A stretch of 64,000 bases of DNA from Kosakonia quasisacchari (GTDB lineage: Bacteria > Pseudomonadota > Gammaproteobacteria > Enterobacterales > Enterobacteriaceae). Positions 57,198 to 64,000 of this stretch are shown in pieces; the first letter of the stretch is position 1; the number at the start of each line of letters is the position of its first letter. The DNA lies in the NCBI RefSeq assembly GCF_004331415.1, contig NZ_SJOP01000003.1:62001-126000 (forward strand), given 5' to 3'. A model generated the notes under the pieces. It was not told the origin of the DNA. It was given only the letters and a program-made list of their open reading frames with translations, and searched no databases. A program made the position numbers and the translations under genes.

Positions 57198-57881
57198 GGC
57201 GATTGCTCTCCTTGTAAGATGTTAATAATATGTCACAAGAACGTTAATTGTAGGGCCTTTGCCAGCTTTGTTTACTATTTGCGCGATAGATCACGCATTA
57301 AATGAATTGTGCAAAAAGCGAGCAAAATAAATGTGCTGGTGCGCGAAAGAACGCAAAAAGGTGGAACGGAAAGAAAGACGCTTCATAACAGCAAGTTATG
57401 GAATGGGGCAGTTCGATTACGCTTACTATCGGCGTAAAAATGCAGGCTGATGCAAGTCTATGAAAATGCACTACTCGATTATTAGTCTGGTAATGGTTGG
57501 TGCTGTGTATTATTCACTGCGTTAACCACGAAAGGCAGACGAAATTTCGGTAAAAATTGGTCGGGATGGTATTTTTCGTGATTAAAAAATGCGCAAATGA
57601 ACAAATTATGCGTAATAATTTCTAATGGTAAATATTGGATTTAGTCGTAGTGAAAAGTTTTTCATAACAAAGAGTTATTCATCATAACTGAAATAAAAGA
57701 CGGTTTTTGAGTAAAAATTCAGTCAAACCCCCTCCCGGTATAGGGTTGCGCGTTACACCCTGCAAATGATACTGATAATGCGCGTTAAAAAACCCCGCAA
57801 TACTGTGCGACGCTAATCATACCCTTTCAGTATGGGTCGTTCCGGACCTGGAATGGCGCTTCATTGAGGATGTCTGTAGTT
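57198..57881. other. Divergent acs/gltP intergenic region lacking nrf genes
   Basis: In E. coli the nrfABCDEFG operon (formate-dependent nitrite reduction) lies here. This window has only 684 bases, with no ORF or recognisable nrf remnant. The left part contains the acs promoter and a CRP-like site; the right part must contain the gltP promoter. The middle (57300-57720) is AT-rich and unassigned. Confidence 0.7.
57277..57298. promoter_or_regulatory. CRP-like site upstream of acs
   Basis: Within 57277-57298 the core TGCGCGATAGATCACG has a good right half (TCACG) and a degenerate left half (TGCGC) around a 6-base spacer. It lies about 90 bases before the acs start codon, a position compatible with the known CRP activation of acs. 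Confidence 0.5.
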
Positions 57882-59195
57882 ATGAAAAACATGAAAATCA
57901 GCCTGGCCTGGCAGATTCTGCTAGCCCTTGTGCTGGGTATTCTTTTGGGTAGTTATCTGCACTACCACAGCGACAGCCGCGAATGGCTGATCGCGAATCT
58001 CCTGTCTCCGGCGGGCGATATCTTTATCCATTTGATCAAAATGATTGTCGTGCCAATTGTTATCTCAACACTGATTGTCGGCATTGCAGGCGTTGGCGAC
58101 GCGAAACAGCTTGGCCGTATCGGCGCGAAGACCATCATCTATTTCGAAGTGATCACTACGGTGGCGATTATTCTCGGCATCACGCTGGCGAATGTGTTCC
58201 AGCCGGGCGCGGGAATTGATATGTCGCAGCTGGCGACAGTGGATATTTCGAAATACCAAAGCACCACCGCGGATGTGCAAAGCCACGCCCACGGCCTGAT
58301 GGGGACGATTTTATCGTTGGTGCCGACCAATATCATCGCGTCAATGGCGAAGGGCGATATGCTGCCGATCATCTTCTTCTCGGTGCTGTTTGGCCTGGGG
58401 CTCTCTTCCCTGCCTGCATCGCACCGCGAACCGCTGGTCACCGTGTTCCGTTCTATTTCCGAAACCATGTTTAAAGTCACCCATATGGTGATGCGCTATG
58501 CACCGGTCGGCGTGTTTGCGTTGATCTCGGTAACGGTGGCGAACTTTGGTTTTGCCTCGCTGTGGCCGCTGGCAAAGCTGGTTATCCTGGTCTATTTCGC
58601 CATTCTGTTCTTTGCGCTGGTGGTGCTGGGGATTGTGGCGCGGGTGTGCGGCCTGAGCATCTGGATTTTGATCCGCATCCTGAAAGATGAGCTGATTCTG
58701 GCGTACTCCACCGCCAGCTCGGAAAGCGTGCTGCCGCGTATTATCGAGAAGATGGAAGCCTATGGCGCACCGGCGTCGATCACCAGCTTTGTGGTGCCGA
58801 CCGGTTACTCCTTTAACCTTGATGGTTCGACGCTGTATCAGAGCATTGCGGCAATCTTTATTGCGCAGCTGTATGGCATTGACCTGTCGCTGTGGCAGGA
58901 AATCATCCTGGTGCTGACGCTGATGGTCACCTCGAAAGGTATTGCCGGTGTGCCGGGCGTTTCCTTTGTGGTGCTGCTGGCAACGCTGGGTAGCGTGGGA
59001 ATTCCGCTGGAAGGTTTGGCGTTTATCGCCGGAGTGGACCGTATCCTCGATATGGCGCGTACTGCGCTGAACGTGGTGGGTAATGCGCTAGCGGTGCTGG
59101 TGATCGCCAAGTGGGAACACAAATTTGACCGCAAAAAAGCGCGTGCTTACGAGCGCGAGATGTTGGGCAAATTTGATAAAACAGCCGATCAGTAA
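57882..59195 (+). CDS. gltP: Glutamate/aspartate:proton symporter GltP
   Basis: GltP imports glutamate and aspartate with protons (DAACS family). The 437 residues equal the E. coli protein in length and nearly in sequence. It has the helical hairpin 1 serine-rich stretch AYSTASSESVLPR, the TM7-type PTGYSFNLDGST and the hairpin 2 SKGIAGVPG. The start at 57882 corresponds to that of E. coli; an in-frame ATG at 57870 sits directly at the ribosome site. A strong terminator follows. Confidence 0.97.
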   Translation: MKNMKISLAWQILLALVLGILLGSYLHYHSDSREWLIANLLSPAGDIFIHLIKMIVVPIVISTLIVGIAGVGDAKQLGRIGAKTIIYFEVITTVAIILGITLANVFQPGAGIDMSQLATVDISKYQSTTADVQSHAHGLMGTILSLVPTNIIASMAKGDMLPIIFFSVLFGLGLSSLPASHREPLVTVFRSISETMFKVTHMVMRYAPVGVFALISVTVANFGFASLWPLAKLVILVYFAILFFALVVLGIVARVCGLSIWILIRILKDELILAYSTASSESVLPRIIEKMEAYGAPASITSFVVPTGYSFNLDGSTLYQSIAAIFIAQLYGIDLSLWQEIILVLTLMVTSKGIAGVPGVSFVVLLATLGSVGIPLEGLAFIAGVDRILDMARTALNVVGNALAVLVIAKWEHKFDRKKARAYEREMLGKFDKTADQ

Positions 59196-59202
59196 CCTTC
59201 TC

Positions 59203-59228
59203 AATCCCTCCTCTACGGAGGGATTTTT
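59203..59228 (+). terminator. gltP terminator
   Basis: A 9-bp stem, AATCCCTCC with GGAGGGATT (59203-59211 and 59217-59225), is followed by a T-run. Nearly the same element recurs at 60928-60953. A further small hairpin, AGGCGGG with CCCGCCT, lies at 59234-59251. Confidence 0.92.
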
Positions 59229-59274
59229 ACATCAGGCGGGCTTGCCCGCCTTGCCTGTCAAATGACGTCGTTCA

Positions 59275-60540
59275 CTAATTAATGCTCTGATCGAACATCA
59301 CCGTCACGCCGCCGCGATACGTATCCGGCCGGGTGCTGAGCATGGCTTCAACATCGCGTTGGGGAACCAGAAAGTCGATACTGCCTTTTTGATCCTGGCC
59401 ATAGGATTTGGTGGTGAAGATATTCTGCGACGGGTCTTTCCCGACGTTCAGGTGCCGCTGAACAACTGTCGCCCCGGTGGCATTATCGACGATATTCGCC
59501 GGCAGGTTGAGCGACGCTCTGAACGGCACCAGTTGCCCGGTGTTATCGCTTTTTAAAGCGCAATCCTGGCCCACTTGCCCATCAGCACAGGCAAGGTAAA
59601 CGGTGAAATTGCCGGTGCTGGTGATGCCGAAATTACTGCGTCCTGTGAGCTGTGGTGTGACGCGGCTGACCATCCAGCGCTCCCAGTTTGCTTCGCCTTG
59701 ATCCGGCGTACAGACCTGACCGGATTTACACGGTTGCAGTGCTACCTGTCGGTCGTCTGCGGTGGTGGTGATTTTGAACTCATTCTTCACGGTCAGGCGA
59801 AAATCAATATCAATGCTGGAATCGCTGGCGACATAGGCGTCTCCAAAATCAATATCCCCGCCGGGAGCCACGGACAAATGCAGTGTCCCGGTATAATCAC
59901 CTGACACTAATAGTTGCGGGCTGGCGTTGGTTATTTCGTAGATAATGCTCAGGTCATCTAGTAGATAAGGTTCATTTTCAAGATCCCTTGTTGCAATCTT
60001 ATAGCAAGCCGCATCACTGACGGGCCATTTCCACATAAATTCAAAGGATCGGGGAAGACTCAGGCCGAGCCCGGACGAGGTGCAAGGGCTGGGCGCAGTC
60101 GCAAACGATCCGTCCACCCATGAGTCATCATGGTTACCGGGAGTCCAGTTCCAGTCAAAATGCGTATTATAGGTCGCTGCTAAACCTGCAACCCTAAAAT
60201 GAACCGTGGTTATTTTTCCCTCAGTGTTGACGACTCTCACACTATTCCCGACAGCCGGTAATTTTAAGTAAAAACCATCTCGTGGGGCTGCGTTTGTCAG
60301 GATCCACGCCTTCATCAACGATGCTGTTAAATTGAGTGAGATACTGAACGTTTTACCATCGGTACACAGATAAGCATGATTGATACAAAGCCCACTCTGT
60401 GGTGTGGTGTTAACAAAGGTGTTTCCGGATGCGGAGTTGTATTCCTGGCTAATACTGAGCCTTTCGCCGTAGGTGTGAAAACTCACAATAAACAGAAGAA
60501 TAGAGGAAATAATACTGAATAATCTGGTGACGCGGCTCAT
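59275..60540 (-). CDS. Secreted fimbrial-tip-like protein, copy 1
   Basis: This 421-residue protein begins with a signal peptide (hydrophobic core about 8-20, cut near HTYG). The N-terminal half has cysteine pairs (GLCINHAYLC, PC-TSSG, ACYK). The C-terminal half contains a beta-rich pilin-like domain with SGDYTGTLHLSVAPGGDIDFG and ends in YRGGVTVMFDQSIN, a strand of the kind used in donor-strand exchange. The overall plan resembles CblD/CfaE/CooD tip subunits of alternate chaperone-usher pili; I hold this at moderate confidence. No usher or chaperone is near. The paralog next to it shares the C-terminal half more closely than the N-terminal half. The ATG at 60540 begins the signal peptide; 51 in-frame residues upstream are not plausible. 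Confidence 0.75.
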   Translation of the reverse strand: MSRVTRLFSIISSILLFIVSFHTYGERLSISQEYNSASGNTFVNTTPQSGLCINHAYLCTDGKTFSISLNLTASLMKAWILTNAAPRDGFYLKLPAVGNSVRVVNTEGKITTVHFRVAGLAATYNTHFDWNWTPGNHDDSWVDGSFATAPSPCTSSGLGLSLPRSFEFMWKWPVSDAACYKIATRDLENEPYLLDDLSIIYEITNASPQLLVSGDYTGTLHLSVAPGGDIDFGDAYVASDSSIDIDFRLTVKNEFKITTTADDRQVALQPCKSGQVCTPDQGEANWERWMVSRVTPQLTGRSNFGITSTGNFTVYLACADGQVGQDCALKSDNTGQLVPFRASLNLPANIVDNATGATVVQRHLNVGKDPSQNIFTTKSYGQDQKGSIDFLVPQRDVEAMLSTRPDTYRGGVTVMFDQSIN

Positions 60541-60927
60541 TGCTGTCTCACTTAATTTTTTATTACCACCCTGCGCTGTGACCCAAAATAGTAAATGAAA
60601 ATAGCGGTGGAAAATAATTGCGTTAAATCTTGCATATATAGCGTGGAGGGTAACATTTAGGATGTGAATAATAATAGGGCGATTACCCAGCAATACTGTC
60701 GCTTTTTATAATGAACAGTCACAGAGAAATAATTTTTCATGACGATTAACAGTGAGTTATTGCCTTTCTGGCTTTCGTCTTTTCCCCATTGAGCGTTATC
60801 TGAAACGTTTTTTTCGCCGGAAACGTCGCTGGGTTAGCCGGGTAAATAGAGTATTGAACAAAAGTGCATGTATATACGGAAGGGATGTGGTGAGAATCGG
60901 TGAAAGCGGGCGAACAGTGAGCTTTTC
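60541..60927 (-). other. Intergenic region between the two tip-like paralogs
   Basis: No gene is supported here. The left part (60541-60720) is AT-rich and should hold the promoter of copy 1. The rest may be sequence carried along when the gene was duplicated. Confidence 0.4.
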
Positions 60928-60953
60928 AATCCCTCCTTCACGGAGGGATTTTT
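60928..60953 (+). repeat. Second copy of the gltP terminator
   Basis: AATCCCTCC and GGAGGGATT with a 5-base loop and a T-run repeat the gltP terminator at 59203-59228 almost exactly. No + strand gene precedes it. Like the first copy, it lies just downstream (on the minus strand) of a tip-like gene, so it was probably duplicated together with that gene. Confidence 0.85.
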
Positions 60954-60968
60954 ATATCAGACTCGCCG

Positions 60969-62228
60969 CTAATTGATGTTCTGGTCAAAAATCACCGTTG
61001 CGCCGCCGCGATAGGTATCCGGCCGGGTGCTGAGCATGGTGTCGACATCATGCTGCGCGACCAGAAAGTCGATACTGCCTTTTTGATTCTGCGCATAAGA
61101 TTTGGTGGTAAAGAGATCCTTCGCAGGATCTTTGCCAATGTGTAAGCGCCGCTGAACGATTGCCGCTCCGGTGGTGCTATCCACAATATTCGCGGGCAGG
61201 TTGATAAAGGCACTGAACGGCACCTGCTGCGCGGTGTTATCACTTTCTAGCGCACAGTCCTGGCCAATCTGGTTATTCATGCAGGCAAGGTAAACGGTGA
61301 AATCCCCGGAACTGGTGATGCCGAAATTGCTTCGCCCCGTGAGCTGCGGTGTGACGCGGCTGACCCTCCAGCGCTCCCAGTTTGCCTCCCCCTCTTTTGC
61401 AGAACATACCTGGCCCGGTTTGCAGGGTTGTAGCGCCACCATCCGGTCTTCTGCGGAGGTGGTGATTTTAAACTCATGATTCACGGACAAGAGGAAGTTA
61501 ATATCAAGGATGGAATCGCTGGGGACAAAACGATCGCCAAAATCCATATCCCCGCCGGGGCCGATGGTGAAATGCAATGTCCCCTTATAGTCACCGGGCG
61601 CCAGCTGAAATGGGTCAGGTGTTCGCAATTCATAAACAATGCTCATATCGCGTATCAGATAAGGTTCATAGTGCAGATCCGCAACCGGGGTTTTATAGCA
61701 AGCCACATTGTTTTCTGGCCATTTCCACATAAATGTATAATTTCTTGCTAAAGGCGAGCCGACCCCGGAAGAGATGCACGGGCCTGGCGCATTGATAAAT
61801 GCACCGCCAACCCAGGAATCAGCGTGTTGGGTCGTTGTCCAGTCAAAATGAGTGGAATAGGTGGCGGCGAGCCCGGCAAATCTAAAATGGACAAATACAC
61901 TTTTGTGTTCGGCATTCGTCACTTTCACACTCCGCAATGCTCCCGGCATTTTATAGTACATAGCATCCTGAGGCGCGCCATACGCCAGGATCCAATCCTG
62001 CATTAATGATGCTGTGAGGGCGAGCGATATACTGAACGTTTTATTGCCGCTGCATTGCTGCGAATATTCTATACAAAGTCCGCCTTGCGGCGTGGTGTTG
62101 ATAAAGTCGTTTCCCGAGGATGGCGAGAATTTCGAGCTTATATTGAGCGTTTCGCTATAAGCATAAAAGCTCAGCGTAAATAAAAAAAGAAATGAAATGA
62201 TGCTGAATAACCTGGTGATACGACGCAT
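60969..62228 (-). CDS. Secreted fimbrial-tip-like protein, copy 2
   Basis: This 419-residue paralog of the preceding gene has the same plan: signal peptide (core FLFLFTLSFYAYS), cysteine-bearing N-terminal half (GLCIEYSQQC, ACYKTP), PGDYKGTLHFTIGPGGDMDFG and the C-terminal YRGGATVIFDQNIN. From about residue 260 on, the two copies are very similar; before that they have diverged, as expected if the N-terminal half binds ligand and the rest is structural. GTGAGG precedes the ATG at 62228. It could be a CfaE/CblD-like adhesin for a pilus encoded elsewhere, or a stand-alone secreted protein. Confidence 0.75.
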   Translation of the reverse strand: MRRITRLFSIISFLFLFTLSFYAYSETLNISSKFSPSSGNDFINTTPQGGLCIEYSQQCSGNKTFSISLALTASLMQDWILAYGAPQDAMYYKMPGALRSVKVTNAEHKSVFVHFRFAGLAATYSTHFDWTTTQHADSWVGGAFINAPGPCISSGVGSPLARNYTFMWKWPENNVACYKTPVADLHYEPYLIRDMSIVYELRTPDPFQLAPGDYKGTLHFTIGPGGDMDFGDRFVPSDSILDINFLLSVNHEFKITTSAEDRMVALQPCKPGQVCSAKEGEANWERWRVSRVTPQLTGRSNFGITSSGDFTVYLACMNNQIGQDCALESDNTAQQVPFSAFINLPANIVDSTTGAAIVQRRLHIGKDPAKDLFTTKSYAQNQKGSIDFLVAQHDVDTMLSTRPDTYRGGATVIFDQNIN

Positions 62229-62820
62229 TGTTGCCTCACTTTTATTATTTGTGACTTCCATGTTTGTACGTTTAATTATTTATATAACGAATGGTATTCT
62301 GTGGTGAAAGGTGGATTTTGACTAGGTTTCTTAGGTATATCAAGAAAATAATATTAGCGCTGTGCTGATTAATAACGAAATAAACTGCTTATGATGCCGT
62401 TATTTATGGTGAATGACGGCTATTTTTTAAGGAGAGACGTAATGTTTATTTTTCTTTTAGAGAACGTCTATTTCTGTTTCTGCCAATTGAAATGGGACTA
62501 AAAACGCGTTATCGGCGAAGCATTCTGCTTTTGACAATACACAACAAAAAATACCGACTGAAAACGGTGAGCTTCGGCGCACGGTTTTCCTGCCAGCGGT
62601 ATTGATTAACGACGGGGAACGTCAATAACGAACAGCCAATCCTGCTTTTATATTTGCGGGCCACGTTCGGTGAGCCGTTCGGCAGCGATCCCGGCGGCCA
62701 GAGCGTGGCGACAGTGCGCTATGCGATGGTACAAACACGCTCGACAATCTCCTGTGTGCCTTGAGATGAAAACGTTTCACGACTGGCTGGCGCAGGCGGT
62801 AATGGCGAACCAACGGCACA
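62229..62820. other. Intergenic region with no recognised gene
   Basis: These 592 bases hold the promoter of tip-like copy 2 at the left. One imperfect hairpin (62559-62590: GAAAACGGTG with CACGGTTTTC) is visible. ORFs here are short and lack ribosome sites or homology. Confidence 0.4.
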
Positions 62821-63537
62821 TCACTCATCATCAATGTTATGAATACCCAGGCTGCGCTGCAAAAATGCTTTCCCGGCAGGGGTGATGGTCAAAATACGTG
62901 CTTCATTGGTTTTGAGGATAAAACGCTTGTTGAGCAGTGCACTAAAGAGCTGTGCGCCGAGCTCTCCCGAAAGGTGGTAACTCTGTTCGCTCCAGTCCAT
63001 GCAGGGGATCACCAGCGCCCGGCGCGAGTGGCTAAGTGCGTTAACATCAATGCCTAAGTGTGTGCTGAACCACGTATCGCCAACGGTGCTAATGGCAAGG
63101 TTTCCTTCTGCGGTCTCGAGCACTTTTTGCTGGCAAAGGTGCTCGTAGATTGCCACGCCGACATGCCCGGCAATATGGTCATAGCAGGTTCTGGCATAAC
63201 ACATTTTTTTGAACCCGCTGGGTTTTAGCCGTTCCTGAAAATTGTTATCAGCATAGGTGGCGACCATCATCGATTCTATCGCCTGGGCAATCAGCGAGTT
63301 ATAAAGCCGGTAATACCGGTTGCGGCCAATTTTATCGAAGGCAACGACGCGGCAATGAATGAGTTTCGCCAGATGATTACTCGTCGATTGAGGAGAAAGC
63401 CCGGCGGTTATGGCTAATTGCGATGCGGTGAGGCGGCTATTATCCATTAACGCGCAGAGCATTCGTGCCCGGCTCGCATCTGCTAACAAACAAGCCAACC
63501 GACTAAAATTAGGAAGTTGTTCTGTCATTACGTTCAT
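62821..63537 (-). CDS. ArsR-type winged-helix regulator
   Basis: The 238-residue protein has an N-terminal ArsR-like winged helix (about 8-90: LACLLADASRARMLCALMD, ASQLAITAGLSPQSTSNHLAKL, KIGRNRYYRL). A C-terminal half of about 140 residues contains the segment KKMCYARTCYDHIAGHVGV, whose two cysteines and histidine could bind a metal or sense redox change, as in related long ArsR proteins. It is divergent from the TauE/SafE permease gene, which it most likely regulates. No strong ribosome site is seen, so the start could be Met4. Confidence 0.82.
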   Translation of the reverse strand: MNVMTEQLPNFSRLACLLADASRARMLCALMDNSRLTASQLAITAGLSPQSTSNHLAKLIHCRVVAFDKIGRNRYYRLYNSLIAQAIESMMVATYADNNFQERLKPSGFKKMCYARTCYDHIAGHVGVAIYEHLCQQKVLETAEGNLAISTVGDTWFSTHLGIDVNALSHSRRALVIPCMDWSEQSYHLSGELGAQLFSALLNKRFILKTNEARILTITPAGKAFLQRSLGIHNIDDE

Positions 63538-63613
63538 AGTTCATTAAAGAATTAAACATTTATGTGTTTGTTCGTAAAGAATACCGCAATTCAGAACAGA
63601 CAAGGCAGTCATA

Positions 63614-64000
63614 ATGTTCTTACAACGACCTTTATATAAGGACTCCCTCCTCTTTTTCAGATTTTTTGCTTTAATTTTATGGCTTCTATTGACGGTTTAT
63701 ATTACTGGCTTTGTTAGTATTGCTGAGAATTATATTTTAAGTCTCGCCATGATGGTCGGCGCGTTTGTCGGCAGTGCCACACCCGTGGGCGGTGGCGTGG
63801 TTGCGTTTCCGGTACTGACCTTTATCAAGCAGATCCCGGCGAAAGAGGCCGCTGTTTTTTGCCTGGCAATGCAATCGTTTGGCATGACGGCGTCTTCTTT
63901 AGCGATATTTACCCGCAAGATACCGGTGGATAAATTCCTGATAACCTGGTGTGTAATAACCAGCTTTTTAGGTTATTTGCTGGCGCTGCTTTATATTCCC
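63614..64000 (+). CDS. TauE/SafE-family permease, truncated by the window edge
   Basis: Only the first 129 codons lie in the window and the frame stays open to the end. The visible part has a hydrophobic segment near 14-35, then LSLAMMVGAFVGSATPVGGGVVAFPVLTF (about 43-71), with the glycine-rich motif typical of the TauE/SafE anion exporters (sulfite, sulfoacetate and related organosulfonates), and further membrane segments. AAGG precedes the ATG. It is divergent from the ArsR-type regulator. Confidence 0.82.
   Translation, partial: MFLQRPLYKDSLLFFRFFALILWLLLTVYITGFVSIAENYILSLAMMVGAFVGSATPVGGGVVAFPVLTFIKQIPAKEAAVFCLAMQSFGMTASSLAIFTRKIPVDKFLITWCVITSFLGYLLALLYIP

Noticed and set aside
60752..60976. 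74-codon + strand open frame between the tip-like paralogs
   Set aside because: It overlaps the duplicated terminator, lacks a ribosome site and resembles nothing known to me.

Overview
The window comes from a chromosome of the family Enterobacteriaceae. Its backbone (yjbR, uvrA, ssb, yjcB, pdeC, soxS, soxR, ghxP, yjcE, actP, yjcH, acs, gltP) follows E. coli gene order, and the proteins I recognise match E. coli almost residue for residue. The content between these genes is not that of E. coli. Kosakonia, Enterobacter or Klebsiella relatives are plausible, but the sequence alone does not fix the genus.

Layout. 1-5150: an AdeR-like response regulator, then yjbR/uvrA convergent and uvrA/ssb divergent around a LexA box. 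5150-39770: an accessory island of about 34.6 kb between ssb and yjcB. This is the gap (ssb to soxRS) that holds SPI-4 in Salmonella. The island carries, in order: (a) a cystine-type amino-acid ABC transporter; (b) an orphan type VI secretion module of VgrG, a TPR protein, a 42-residue membrane peptide, a PAAR-like Rhs protein with a GIY-YIG-like nuclease tip, an Imm26-like immunity protein and a broken LRR gene; (c) a Tc insecticidal-type toxin locus with a full-length TcdA-like A subunit and a TcB subunit; (d) a cupin gene; (e) a LacI-regulated set with an inositol-monophosphatase-like enzyme, a PhnP/RNase Z-type metallo-hydrolase and a complete ABC importer; (f) an unknown protein with a caspase-like His/Cys signature.

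39980-59230 is backbone again, with local changes. A diguanylate cyclase sits before pdeC. A glutathione transferase sits between soxR and ghxP. A LysR, CidA/LrgA, LrgB and Gfo/Idh/MocA block replaces yjcF. The nrf operon that separates acs from gltP in E. coli is absent. 59270-62230 holds two tandem secreted fimbrial-tip-like paralogs. The window ends with an ArsR-type regulator divergent from a truncated TauE/SafE permease.

The most unusual object is the TcB protein (25727-31195). Its normal SpvB/TcaC body stops near residue 1411, where TcB proteins usually end. It then continues in the same reading frame for about 410 residues that look like invasin/intimin Big-1 Ig domains and a C-type-lectin-like tip. 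No TcC toxin gene follows. The locus therefore appears to encode a Tc complex in which an adhesin-like module takes the place normally held by the TcC cage and toxin. The A subunit also shows AT-rich segments confined to the regions that form receptor-binding domains in TcdA1, which suggests modular exchange.
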